Origin: Paenalicyclobacillus ferrooxydans
Lineage (GTDB): Bacteria; Bacillota; Bacilli; Alicyclobacillales; Alicyclobacillaceae
DNA length: 64,000 nt
Assembly: GCF_001399675.1 (NCBI RefSeq)
Contig: NZ_LJCO01000047.1
Location: 1-64,000 of the forward strand
Direction: 5' to 3'
The notes beneath the pieces are model-generated. The model ran no database searches. It worked only from the letters and a program-made list of their open reading frames with translations, and was not told where the DNA came from. This document shows, piece by piece, positions 54,244 to 62,883 of the stretch (position 1 is its first letter; each line of letters starts with the position of its first letter). The translations under genes and the position numbers were made by a program.

Positions 54244-55587
54244 GTGACAGAGTCGGTTGGTGGACGCGCTGTTGTCGTGGGGGGAAGTATTTCAGGTATG
54301 CTCGCAGCAAGAGTGTTGGCGGACTTTTTCGACGAAGTTATCATTGTGGAGGCGGATGATGCGTCTTACGTGAAAAGTGCTAGAAAGCGAGTTCCCCAAG
54401 GTGAGCACTCACACGTACTTTTACAGGCTGGACAACAGGTCTTGGAGCGATTGTTCCCCAATTTTATCACTGAGCTAATCGCAGATGGCAGTGTCGTTGC
54501 GGATTTTACAAATGACTTGGAATGGTTCCACTTTGGAAATTGGAAGAAGCGATTCGAGAGTGGAATTGTCGCTGTCCAGCAAACACGCCCATTCCTGGAG
54601 TGGCATATACAGCGTAGGTTAAGGCAGTACTCTACTATCAACATTCATCATAACTCTTTAGTCGTTGGATTCATTTTGTCTGCCGACCAGAAGACGATTC
54701 GAGGGGTTAAAGTACGTGAATCGAATCGTGTGAGTGACAACGACATCATGTGTGATTTCGTAGTCGACGCAACCGGGTTCGGTTCACAATTTCGTAAATG
54801 GTTGCCTGACGCAGCATCACAAAGTCCCATGGAGACAGTAAAGATTGACCTATTCTATGCGACTCGTTTCTACCAAACAGATAGCTCGAAACTCGGATGG
54901 AAAAATTTGATGATCTCAGCGCAATTACCAGACCAACCATATGCAGGCGTTATCCTCTCATTCGAGGACAATAAATTTGGAGTGACCCTGGGGGGATATT
55001 TGAAGCAGCCACCCAAGACAGATGAAGAGTTTATGCTCATTGCTCAATCACTCCCAGAGCCGCATATCCATGAGTTCCTTCGTAATGCGACTCCAATTAG
55101 TGATTTACATACGTACCGTATTCCGTCCCAGGTACGCAACCGGTTCGACCGAGCAAACAATATGCCTCACCATCTGGTTGTATTGGGTGACGCATATTGT
55201 AGGTTTGATCCGCTCTATGGTCAAGGAATGTCTGTAGCTGCCCTGGAGGCTGAGTTGTTGGGTAGTGAATTAAGAAACATGAAAGATCGAGGAGAGTTAG
55301 ATACGCTTCACAATCGTTTTTATAAACAACTCGTGCGGATTACGCAGGGTCCATGGGATATGGCAATTACAGAGTCCTTTAGACATCCTGACATAAGTGG
55401 ATGTCGACCGCGCGGAGTGAAGTTGATGCAGTGGCTCACTCGAAAAATATACAGAGCTTCCGCAAATCAACAAGATGTGTATCTAACGCTCGCGCAAGTG
55501 ATGAACTTAACGAAACCATCAAGTGCCTTTTTCCGACCAACTCTTTTACCGAAGATTTTCGTCCAATTCTCCAGCACGGATGCTTAA
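54244..55587 (+). CDS. FAD-dependent monooxygenase / oxidoreductase
   Basis: 447 residues. The FAD dinucleotide loop is VVVGGSISGMLAARVLADFF, with an E at the end of strand 2 (EVIIVEADD). The second FAD motif is VVLGDAYCRFDPLYGQGMSVAAL, the GD block of group A flavin monooxygenases. The middle DFVVDATGFGSQFRKWL is the DG-like motif. GTG 54244 follows GGGGGCGG. AT content is higher than in the suf or tyrosine genes, which hints at acquisition. The stop codon lies inside a 15-bp tandem repeat. Substrate unknown. Confidence 0.86.
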   Translation: MTESVGGRAVVVGGSISGMLAARVLADFFDEVIIVEADDASYVKSARKRVPQGEHSHVLLQAGQQVLERLFPNFITELIADGSVVADFTNDLEWFHFGNWKKRFESGIVAVQQTRPFLEWHIQRRLRQYSTINIHHNSLVVGFILSADQKTIRGVKVRESNRVSDNDIMCDFVVDATGFGSQFRKWLPDAASQSPMETVKIDLFYATRFYQTDSSKLGWKNLMISAQLPDQPYAGVILSFEDNKFGVTLGGYLKQPPKTDEEFMLIAQSLPEPHIHEFLRNATPISDLHTYRIPSQVRNRFDRANNMPHHLVVLGDAYCRFDPLYGQGMSVAALEAELLGSELRNMKDRGELDTLHNRFYKQLVRITQGPWDMAITESFRHPDISGCRPRGVKLMQWLTRKIYRASANQQDVYLTLAQVMNLTKPSSAFFRPTLLPKIFVQFSSTDA

Positions 55588-55623
55588 TGGACAGATGCTT
55601 AATGGACAGATGCTTAATCGACG
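55579..55623 (+). repeat. Three-copy 15-bp repeat containing the monooxygenase stop codon
   Basis: GATGCTTAATGGACA, GATGCTTAATGGACA and GATGCTTAATCGACG run from the last codons of the gene into the downstream region. The GCT TAA of the first unit is the gene's own end. Confidence 0.9.
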
Positions 55624-55818
55624 GATTGAAAAAGGCGTACTGGTGCACAGCCTATCAATGTAGCTTGATGGTTCCAATTGTCCTTTTACTCTTTCTTGAG
55701 CGGGCTTATGCGATGTGTTTCGCATGAGCCTGACTGTGTCAATTGGGCATGGTTCCAGTACCCAAGCCGTACAACGGTGGCACACACATTTGAAGGGAAC
55801 CGCTATTCTTCACAGCGG

Positions 55819-56817
55819 TTATTGTGGTTCTGGCTGATATTCTGTCTCCTCGTACGACTGCACGACCCGTTGTCTGGCCCGTTCTCGTTGCCGTTCCAAG
55901 TGTTCGCGGCGGCGCTGAAGTTCCTCTTCCCACAATTTTTCCTGCTGCTGTGTAACTTTCGCTCTCTTGCGGCGAATGGAAAAATAAGCATGTCCGGCAT
56001 TGGCCACAAGCAATCCAATCAGCAGATACGAGAGACCGCCAAAGATGAGGTAAACTCCGGCACTGATGATGGCAGCTAAGATGCTGAAGGAGGCCTGTTG
56101 AACATCCTTGCCCGGTGACGTCGGCGGATCGGTCAGCATAAAGAACGCCATGAATAATGTTGCGTTCAGAAGCGGCACACGGAGCGCATCGCCTGGTGTG
56201 TAAGCCGCATTTCCGAGATGGAAAAGTGCAGCTAATGTCATCAGCAAGAAGGATGTTCCAAGATAGACGAGAACTTGCGGAAATTTGTTGACTCGGGATG
56301 TGATAAAGAATCCGCCAATGAGCAGGACAGGTAGAAAAATCACCGGGATGTCTGCAAGATCTCCCCACCAACTTTGCCCGGTATGGAAGACAAGCAGAGC
56401 AAACAATAGGGCAAATGCCGCAGGATTGAAGATCGGCTTGCGTCCAATTTTGAGCAGATGTTTCGATGCTACAGCAATGCCAGCGGTCAATGCAACGACG
56501 TCCCAGTGCACCGTGTCACTCAAGATCAGTCCAATGATGAGACCGGTAATCATACCGCCATCTGGAATCAGCCGTTTATTTTTACGGATTTTGCCCACGA
56601 TCCAATCAATGAGACTCGCTGTTGCCATGGCAACAATGATGTTGACGATGCCAGGCCGATCAGACGCATGAATCAAACCAAAAAGCATCAGTACCAAAAG
56701 TGTGATGAGCACCGTTCCCTTTGGTGTCTTGATGAACTTTTGAAATTCACTATACGTGGACTGCCGGGGAACTTTCCTCGGTGGGCGTCGATTTGCTTCA
56801 TATACAGGCGCGTTCAT
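55819..56817 (-). CDS. NqrB/RnfD-like membrane protein, stand-alone
   Basis: 332 residues. About nine membrane helices, with LLKIGRKPIFNPAAFALLFA and LNATLFMAFFMLTDPPTSPG in the arrangement of NqrB/RnfD subunits of Na+ or H+ pumping complexes. The SGAT-type covalent flavin motif is not visible. A charged coiled coil (QQQEKLWEEELQRRREHLER) replaces the usual C-terminus. No other rnf or nqr gene is nearby. Start ATG 56817. Function unknown, and it may work with a separate flavoprotein. Confidence 0.8.
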   Translation of the reverse strand: MNAPVYEANRRPPRKVPRQSTYSEFQKFIKTPKGTVLITLLVLMLFGLIHASDRPGIVNIIVAMATASLIDWIVGKIRKNKRLIPDGGMITGLIIGLILSDTVHWDVVALTAGIAVASKHLLKIGRKPIFNPAAFALLFALLVFHTGQSWWGDLADIPVIFLPVLLIGGFFITSRVNKFPQVLVYLGTSFLLMTLAALFHLGNAAYTPGDALRVPLLNATLFMAFFMLTDPPTSPGKDVQQASFSILAAIISAGVYLIFGGLSYLLIGLLVANAGHAYFSIRRKRAKVTQQQEKLWEEELQRRREHLERQRERARQRVVQSYEETEYQPEPQ

Positions 56818-57174
56818 GCAAGTATCGCTCCATTCCCTTTGTTATTTTGATAGTTATCGCTGCTCGTTCGGGTTCTGTGCCTTCAAAAGGATCATCTGAA
56901 CAGCACCCTCCAAAAGGGCCATCTGAACAGCACCATAGAAGTCTTCGAACTCCTCCTGCAGCAAATTCGTGCAGCCAAATCAGTCAATTCGTGCAACGAA
57001 ATCAGTCAATCGATTTTTCAGTGGCTATTCTACGGTGTAAATGTTAAGTAGTAGTGAATATCTTGTGTTTATGTGGCAACCTGCATAGACGGATTCGGAG
57101 AACAACAACCACATGCTTTGCGGGGACACTTGAATGAGCCGTAGTTGAGGATGTATGGGTGGGCATTGATGCCC
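56818..57174. other. Intergenic region, 357 bp
   Basis: Contains two short imperfect direct repeats: AAAAGG.CCATCTGAACAGCACC twice (56886-56940) and CAAATTCGTGCAGCCAAATCAGTC-like twice (56960-57010). No gene or terminator is evident. It must contain the promoter of the NqrB-like gene. Confidence 0.5.
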
Positions 57175-58287
57175 TCATCGGGGTGAATGTCTTGAAGCTG
57201 TGTTATATGTTTGAATGGTCTCTTTGGCTGCTTGCCAAAGAGAGAATTGCCGAACCACCATCTTGCGCCCAAAATTCCCGCTTGATCTGGCATGTTGACG
57301 ATCAACGAGCAACTTGTGAATATCATTTGATAGACGGAGGACTGTTGTTGTGTTGGACGCAGCATGATCTCCAAATTGATGGGTAACAGCTTTTCTCCAT
57401 GACTTTGGATCCACGATGCCTTCATAACCGGAGATTCCCGCAGCAATCACAGGTTTTCCGCAGGACATGGCTTCTAATGCTACTCTTCCCGTGCCTACGA
57501 CGAGGTCAGCTGCTCGATAATAATCTTGGATTCGAGTTGTAGGGGGCAATACATGAACAACGGCTCGGCCGAGCCGACGATTGACTTGTTTCGCCAAGCG
57601 GCTTAGACGGCTTCGATACGCTCCAAATCCAATGAGAACTGCCACAAAGTTTTTGTGCCTTTTGGCGATCCGCTCAGAGGCAATGATTACCTTCCTGGCA
57701 ACATGCCATTTGTCAGACTGAAATCGACCTGCATATAAGCAAATGTGTGACTTGACTGGCAGACCGAGAGCTCGCCGATATGTAGCAGAGTCTGTGCTAG
57801 GTGAGAATCGGTTTGTATCAATTCCATTCGGAATCAGCTTGACCTTTTTGGCGGAACGACACGACTGAACAATTCGTTGTCGTACGGCGGGGGATACGGC
57901 AATGACCATATTGGCTGCCATGGCGGCCTGACGTAATTCATTCCTCGAATAATCAATTCCGTGTACAGTCATGAGCCGAGGCACCTGAGGCAACCGTTTG
58001 CAAAGATGCGGCAACATCCGAAATGACTCAATGTCATGAGCGTGGATGACAGTATAACCGTGTTGTTTGACGATCTGTGAAATCTGATGAACAGGAGAAG
58101 CGAAGCCTCCAGACTTCGAGAGATTGTGTATGGAAACGCCTTGTTGTCGTACTACGTGTACGAACGGCCCCCCGTATGTGGCGAGACCCATATGGATTTT
58201 GTGACGTCGGAACATCCGGGCAAGAGAGAGTACATGGGTTTCCGTTCCGCCATATTCCGGATGTGCGATGATCGCCAGGACCTTCAT
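57175..58287 (-). CDS. Glycosyltransferase family 4 protein
   Basis: 370 residues, GT-B fold. N-terminal MKVLAIIAHPEYGGTETHVL has the acceptor-side Gly loop. IHAHDIESFRML and LMTVHGIDYSRNEL follow. The C-terminal donor site has CLYAGRFQSDKWHVARKVI and DLVVGTGRVALEAMSCGKPVIAAG with the E of the EX7E motif. ATG 58287 lies after GGGGGGATGG. It is divergent from a PIG-L deacetylase gene, a pairing seen in N-acetylglucosaminyl-conjugate synthesis, but specificity is not readable. Confidence 0.88.
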   Translation of the reverse strand: MKVLAIIAHPEYGGTETHVLSLARMFRRHKIHMGLATYGGPFVHVVRQQGVSIHNLSKSGGFASPVHQISQIVKQHGYTVIHAHDIESFRMLPHLCKRLPQVPRLMTVHGIDYSRNELRQAAMAANMVIAVSPAVRQRIVQSCRSAKKVKLIPNGIDTNRFSPSTDSATYRRALGLPVKSHICLYAGRFQSDKWHVARKVIIASERIAKRHKNFVAVLIGFGAYRSRLSRLAKQVNRRLGRAVVHVLPPTTRIQDYYRAADLVVGTGRVALEAMSCGKPVIAAGISGYEGIVDPKSWRKAVTHQFGDHAASNTTTVLRLSNDIHKLLVDRQHARSSGNFGRKMVVRQFSLWQAAKETIQTYNTASRHSPR

Positions 58288-58484
58288 TTCCATCCCCCCA
58301 CCCATCCTGCATGTGAACAGCTTACGACTTACAGCAAAGATTACGCCACGGGCAACTGACCTGCACTCGCATGCGGCTCACATTTGGTTACCAGCCCCTT
58401 ACCCTTTGTCCATCCGGCCTGAAGAGCATGTACATACGTTGGTATGGGGAGCGTGAATCCCCTCGAGTGGCAGGGGGGAGAAAG

Positions 58485-59006
58485 ATGAGAAGACTGATGG
58501 TGGTGGCACATCCCGATGACGAAGTCATCTTCGGAGGAGCCCATTTGTTACAGGAACGGCACTGGAAGGTCATCTGCATTACGAATGGGGACAATCCCGT
58601 CCGAAGCCGGGAATTCAAGAAAGTGATGCGTCTTGTGGGTGCGGATTATGAGATTTGGAATTACAGAGATACGTATTCTGACGCCTTCGACATAACGAAT
58701 TTGAGACGGGACTTGCAGCGATTGATGCAGCAAAATCGGTTTGAAATGGTAGTCACACATGGGTTGAAGGGCGAATATGGGCACCCGCAACACAAGGTCA
58801 TTGCGCGTCTCATGCGCAGCCTCGTGCCCCACAACTTGTATGCCTTTGCAGTCGGAAAGCGGGTCCTTGCGCAATCGGTCCTTAGCAAGAAAAAGCAGTT
58901 GCTAGAGGTCTATCGTAGTCAAAGGAAAACAATCCGCGAATTGCGTCGTGATAACAAATTGGACAACTTCATTGGTAGAGAGTATTTCATTCTCATAAAA
59001 AAATAG
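58485..59006 (+). CDS. PIG-L/LmbE family deacetylase, short
   Basis: 173 residues from ATG 58485, behind GGGGGGAG. The zinc motif AHPDDEVIFGG lies near the N-terminus, and the His is in EYGHPQHKVIARL. The family deacetylates N-acetylglucosaminyl conjugates, as in bacillithiol and mycothiol synthesis. This protein is shorter than BshB (about 230 residues), so a BshB assignment is not made. Divergent from the GT4 gene, with which it may act. Confidence 0.87.
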   Translation: MRRLMVVAHPDDEVIFGGAHLLQERHWKVICITNGDNPVRSREFKKVMRLVGADYEIWNYRDTYSDAFDITNLRRDLQRLMQQNRFEMVVTHGLKGEYGHPQHKVIARLMRSLVPHNLYAFAVGKRVLAQSVLSKKKQLLEVYRSQRKTIRELRRDNKLDNFIGREYFILIKK

Positions 59007-59054
59007 TCATCGCATGCACCGGTTCAGAATCCGACTTTATGGCGGGACATTCGT

Positions 59055-60290
59055 TTAACCTCGATACAATGGGAATCTGGCCTCAAATGTCGTTCCTTGA
59101 TGTAACACACTCGTAACGTTGATTTTTCCGTGATGGGCATCGACAATCCATTTTGCAATGGAGAGTCCAAGCCCGCTTCCACGCGATTCATTTCTATTTC
59201 TTGCAGAATCAACTTGATAAAAACGATCGAAGATTCTTTTTAAATCTTTTGAGGAAATCCCAGTGCCTGTATCGGTCACTGACAATGTTGCGTATGCACG
59301 GTCTACACGTACTGATAAGGTTACGGTTCCTTGTTCCGGTGTGAATTTAAACGCATTGTCCAATAGGATAAGGAGCAGCTGTTTCAAGCGGTCTTGATCA
59401 CCAAGGGTTTTGACTTGTGGCTGAATCTCAGCGGTAAGTCGCTTCTGACTTGCCTCGGCTACTGGATGAAACAAGTCTGCGGTTGCCTGACATAGTTCGG
59501 AAAGGTTGACCTCTTGTATGTCCAACGGCGCTCTGTCCGCATCACTTCGTGCAAGAGTCAGTAAGTCCTCAACCAACTTGTTCATACGCCGAGATTCAGC
59601 GTGAGCATTATTAATCCACTCCAGGTTGTCTAGCACAGATTCATCTGTATGATCCAAAACAACCCCCAGGTTGGCTTGAATGACCGCGAGTGGCGTACGC
59701 ATCTCATGTGAGGCATCGGAGACAAACTGCAGTTGACGCTCATACGCTTTTCGAATCGGTAAGAGCGTTCGAGCTGCGAGCCAAAATCCCAGTATCGCCG
59801 CTAAGGCGACGCCGAATATACCGACCATAAACAGACTGTGCTCAAGTTCTTTTAATACGGTCATTTCCTTGGTTAGGTTCACAACGAGCAGCCAATAACC
59901 TGTTTTATTTCTTGAATTCCTCGGCAGCGGTACATACGTTAACCTGAACGTTTGATCCGATGTGGGAACATTCCACATGACTGTCCAACGCTGTGCAGAG
60001 GGACGGGTGTTTACGAGTCTTTCAAGCTTCATGGTCAGATTTGTTGGAGCGTTACTTTGGATAGTCTGATTACGCTGTTTGATCAGGATGTACGTCCCTG
60101 GTGGAAGTTGTGCAAGGAGACGACCTGGTTGACCCTTATCAGACCGCAAAACCTTAGTGATGCTTTGGTCAACATTTTGTATTACTATGTGGCGCACTAA
60201 TCCGTAAATTCCAAGACTACTGACGACGTAAAGGCAGACCACGATGCTTACGGTTAAAACCGTGATTTGCAACCGAACCTTCTCAAACAT
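59055..60290 (-). CDS. Sensor histidine kinase
   Basis: 411 residues. Two membrane helices (about 10-32 and 154-176) enclose an extracytoplasmic sensor of about 120 residues. The phospho-acceptor His195 is in SDASHEMRTPLAVI. The ATPase has LLILLDNAFKFTPEQG (N box), VTDTGTGISSKDL (G1) and RGSGLGLSIAKWIV (G2). There is no recognisable HAMP domain beyond the short TLLPIRKAYE. The partner regulator lies 18 nt upstream in the same operon. Signal unknown. Confidence 0.94.
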   Translation of the reverse strand: MFEKVRLQITVLTVSIVVCLYVVSSLGIYGLVRHIVIQNVDQSITKVLRSDKGQPGRLLAQLPPGTYILIKQRNQTIQSNAPTNLTMKLERLVNTRPSAQRWTVMWNVPTSDQTFRLTYVPLPRNSRNKTGYWLLVVNLTKEMTVLKELEHSLFMVGIFGVALAAILGFWLAARTLLPIRKAYERQLQFVSDASHEMRTPLAVIQANLGVVLDHTDESVLDNLEWINNAHAESRRMNKLVEDLLTLARSDADRAPLDIQEVNLSELCQATADLFHPVAEASQKRLTAEIQPQVKTLGDQDRLKQLLLILLDNAFKFTPEQGTVTLSVRVDRAYATLSVTDTGTGISSKDLKRIFDRFYQVDSARNRNESRGSGLGLSIAKWIVDAHHGKINVTSVLHQGTTFEARFPLYRG

Positions 60291-60308
60291 GGTCTAGCCC
60301 CTCTCCAT

Positions 60309-60980
60309 TTAGACCCGTAGTACATACCCCACACCACGAACCGTCTCAATATGGACAAACTCACTAAGCTTCTCGAGCTTTTTGCGCAAAAAGTAGATGT
60401 AGTTCTCTACAGCATTTGCGATGAGGTCTGCTTCAGGGCCCCAAACCCTATCGAGAATCAACTCTTTGGAGAGTACCTTTCCGTGATTTCGCATCAGCAG
60501 TTCGAGCAACTGGTACTCTCTATTGGTTAATGACAGAGGGGTATCTTCGAGTCGTATGACATGTTCTCCCATGTTCAACGATAGTGGTCCAACGGTCAGC
60601 GTGTCTACTGCAACGAGTGGGTGATTACGACGACATAGAGCGCGAACTCGTGCCAGTAATTCTTGATTGGCGAAGGGTTTGACCAAATAGTCATCCGCTC
60701 CTGCATCGAGCCCTTTTACCCGATCATCCACTGCATCTCTCGCTGTCAAAAGAAGAATAGGGACTTGTAGTTGGGCTTCTCGGACCGCCTTAACGATATG
60801 CAAACCACTTTGACCGGGTAACATGACATCCAGTATTAAAAGGTCATAGCTGTTCATCAGGGCCAGATCCAGCCCTTTATTCCCTTCATACGCAGTGTCT
60901 ACAGCGTAGTTATTTTCAATTAAAAGCTGTTTTACAGCAGCTGCAAGCCTTTTTTCGTCATCGACTAGCAATAGTCGCAT
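60309..60980 (-). CDS. OmpR/PhoB family response regulator
   Basis: 223 residues. The receiver domain has acidic pocket DDE (7-9), phospho-acceptor D51 in LLILDVMLPGQSG, T/S in LLLTARDAVDD and K in YLVKPF. The C-terminal winged helix ends RKKLEKLSEFVHIETVRGVGYVLRV. First gene of a two-gene operon with the histidine kinase. Divergent from the imuB cassette. Target genes unknown. Confidence 0.95.
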   Translation of the reverse strand: MRLLLVDDEKRLAAAVKQLLIENNYAVDTAYEGNKGLDLALMNSYDLLILDVMLPGQSGLHIVKAVREAQLQVPILLLTARDAVDDRVKGLDAGADDYLVKPFANQELLARVRALCRRNHPLVAVDTLTVGPLSLNMGEHVIRLEDTPLSLTNREYQLLELLMRNHGKVLSKELILDRVWGPEADLIANAVENYIYFLRKKLEKLSEFVHIETVRGVGYVLRV

Positions 60981-61118
60981 ATAGCTTCATCTCCCGTCGT
61001 AGGTCAGTTTGCATAAGTGCCCATGACGCTGAAAATTCCATCAAATCGGATTGGCTGTGATGCTCGTGACGGTTACGAGTTTAGCATAAGATGGCACGAC
61101 TGATTATCGCAATTTAAC

Positions 61119-61132
61119 CGAACGTATGTTTG
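61119..61132 (+). promoter_or_regulatory. LexA-type box 1
   Basis: CGAACGTATGTTTG matches the Gram-positive LexA consensus CGAACRNRYGTTYC in the CGAAC and GTT cores. It overlaps the -35 region of the predicted imuB promoter. Confidence 0.8.
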
Positions 61133-61157
61133 TGTTTTGGTCCAGGAGGCATATAAT
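61130..61157 (+). promoter_or_regulatory. imuB promoter
   Basis: -10 TATAAT at 61152-61157. The -35 candidate TTGTGT at 61130-61135 gives a 16-bp spacer. It is flanked by the two LexA-type boxes. Confidence 0.65.
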
Positions 61158-61165
61158 AAATAACA

Positions 61166-61179
61166 AGAACATATGTTCG
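61166..61179 (+). promoter_or_regulatory. LexA-type box 2
   Basis: AGAACATATGTTCG contains the perfect palindrome GAACATATGTTC. It covers the predicted transcription start, 47 bp after box 1. Confidence 0.88.
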
Positions 61180-61229
61180 CATTACGGTGATTCTGAACAC
61201 CATCAAAACGATAGGTGGAGGGGAGAGGC

Positions 61230-62546
61230 TTGAGATTTACACTGTTTGCACAGGCTCAGGGTGTTCGAAGTGACTCAACAGAGTCGCTGTGGGCCACCGA
61301 ATCGAGTTCTGGGCATGTCACCGATGCCTCTTTATCTGCAAGAAAACGCGGAGTTCGACCAGGGATGCAAATTGGTACCGCCAAGGCATTAGTCCCAGAG
61401 TTGACAAGCATTGAGGAAGCAGAAGGTCTGCCTTCAAGTTTGGAAAAAACCCTGCGTGTTGTACTCAGCTTTACTCCTTGGATAGAGATTGAGGAGAAGG
61501 ATGCGTTCTTTTTTCAGATCCCCGGAGAGCGGCCTCCATTGCGGGAAGTCAGGCGGATTTTAGAACAGGTGAACGAGCAGTTTACCGAAGAACAAAGCAT
61601 CCAGGTTGGGCTGGCAGAGACACCTCGATTGGCTAAAGCACTTGTGGAATGGAACAAAGTTGAAAGAGTTCAAGGAGCGTTGTACTGGAGGGTGGGCAGC
61701 CAACTATGGCTGATCTCGCCATCGCTCGCCGGTGTGATTTCCGGATCGAATCGGTCTAAATCAAATAACTTCGGAACAAAAAACTCTGGCTCAAAAAGTT
61801 CAGGGGCGACATCGGACAGCGCAGCTGCCTGGATGAGTGAGATGCCCATTACCGCATTCTGGGATGCACCTGTAAAAGTTAGAGAAAGGTTGCTGTCACT
61901 TGGTGTTTACCGGATCGGTGAAATAAGTCGTGTACCAACGTCCTACTTGAAGCGTCAGTTTGGAGAGGAAGCACTCTTGTGGACACAACTTCAGCGCCAC
62001 TCTTCAGAGCGATTGCGGGTGAATTATCCGCTGCCTGAACTGGTTCGAACGTGGTGTGCTGAAATTGGCAATGAGGTCCCAAGTGAACTGCTCATTGAGA
62101 TTGTGCGCGACCTTTCTGTCGGTTTGGCCGATGAGTTGAGTCGAAAGGAACTCGGTGCATTAAAAATCGGAGTTGCCTGGAGAACGAATGACGGTGAAGA
62201 GCACTTCGAACGTGCAACAAAGCAACCGCTCTGCCAAGTCAACCAACTGATAGCCGCTGTTGAGTCAGGTTGCCTCGAAACGAGTTCAAAATCCAGTGGT
62301 CAACTGGTTTCGGTGCGATTGTACGCCAAAGACATTCAACCGCTCTCGTCAATTCAGCTGGCCTTATCTCAGCAAAGTCCAGAGGAACGGCGGGGGACTG
62401 TAGATATTTTAAGGGTGGTGCGTCACGTGAACCGAAAGTTTCCTGATGCGGTTCAAATGGGGATCCGTCCGACGTTTCGGGAACTTCGTTTACAGGCTGT
62501 TTTGGAAGCGAGGGCTGGCTCGGTCTATACCAGCCGCTGGCGATGA
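61230..62546 (+). CDS. imuB: ImuB-like Y-family polymerase relative
   Basis: 438 residues from TTG 61230, behind GGAGGGGAG. It has the layout of a Y-family protein (thumb and little-finger region from MSEMPITAFWDAPVKVRERL onward). However, the N-terminal catalytic acids (DxD-type and SIDE motifs) are missing: the N-terminus reads MRFTLFAQAQGVRSD, and the SIDE position reads IEEKDAFFF. ImuB proteins are such inactive adaptors that bring the DnaE2 polymerase to the clamp. A Ser/Asn-rich linker lies at about residues 173-203. It overlaps the next gene by ATGA. Confidence 0.85.
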   Translation: MRFTLFAQAQGVRSDSTESLWATESSSGHVTDASLSARKRGVRPGMQIGTAKALVPELTSIEEAEGLPSSLEKTLRVVLSFTPWIEIEEKDAFFFQIPGERPPLREVRRILEQVNEQFTEEQSIQVGLAETPRLAKALVEWNKVERVQGALYWRVGSQLWLISPSLAGVISGSNRSKSNNFGTKNSGSKSSGATSDSAAAWMSEMPITAFWDAPVKVRERLLSLGVYRIGEISRVPTSYLKRQFGEEALLWTQLQRHSSERLRVNYPLPELVRTWCAEIGNEVPSELLIEIVRDLSVGLADELSRKELGALKIGVAWRTNDGEEHFERATKQPLCQVNQLIAAVESGCLETSSKSSGQLVSVRLYAKDIQPLSSIQLALSQQSPEERRGTVDILRVVRHVNRKFPDAVQMGIRPTFRELRLQAVLEARAGSVYTSRWR

Positions 62547-62788
62547 CGAGACTCATTCGACGAGAGGTTTCTGTGGTGTTGTCTCAAGGGGACGATACAC
62601 CTGCTTCTTTTTTGGACGGGTCAGAAAAGCACAAGATAACTGAGGTTGTGGACTGTTGGCGAGAGTCCGGAGAGTGGTGGAACGGTGAGCCTCCACGCCA
62701 AATTTGGCGGGTGTTTACCGATAAAAACGGTTTTTTTGATTTAGAGCAGGTAGGGGACGCGTGGTCGATTTATCGGGTCTGGGATTGA
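62543..62788 (+). CDS. DUF6504-like small protein of the mutagenesis cassette
   Basis: 81 residues, with an ATGA overlap with imuB. The C-terminal half has CWRESGEWWNGEPPRQIWRV and WSIYRVWD, which resembles the DUF6504 proteins found with imuB and dnaE2 in Actinobacteria. Function unknown. The tight coupling and conserved position imply a part in the same complex. Family recall is from pattern, not a search. Confidence 0.78.
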   Translation: MTRLIRREVSVVLSQGDDTPASFLDGSEKHKITEVVDCWRESGEWWNGEPPRQIWRVFTDKNGFFDLEQVGDAWSIYRVWD

Positions 62789-62883
62789 GCCGGTCGATGT
62801 TTGGAATCCGGAGCTTCCAGAGGCTGAAAAAAGATTGCCAGTTGGAATGCGGAGTCTTTGATTAGGGGAGGAACGATGAACGA

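Noticed and set aside
57069-57446. Minus-strand frame with a CPRKACGCC cysteine cluster at its end
   Set aside because: Most of it is an alternative frame of the family 4 glycosyltransferase gene, and there is no ribosome site or independent conservation signal.
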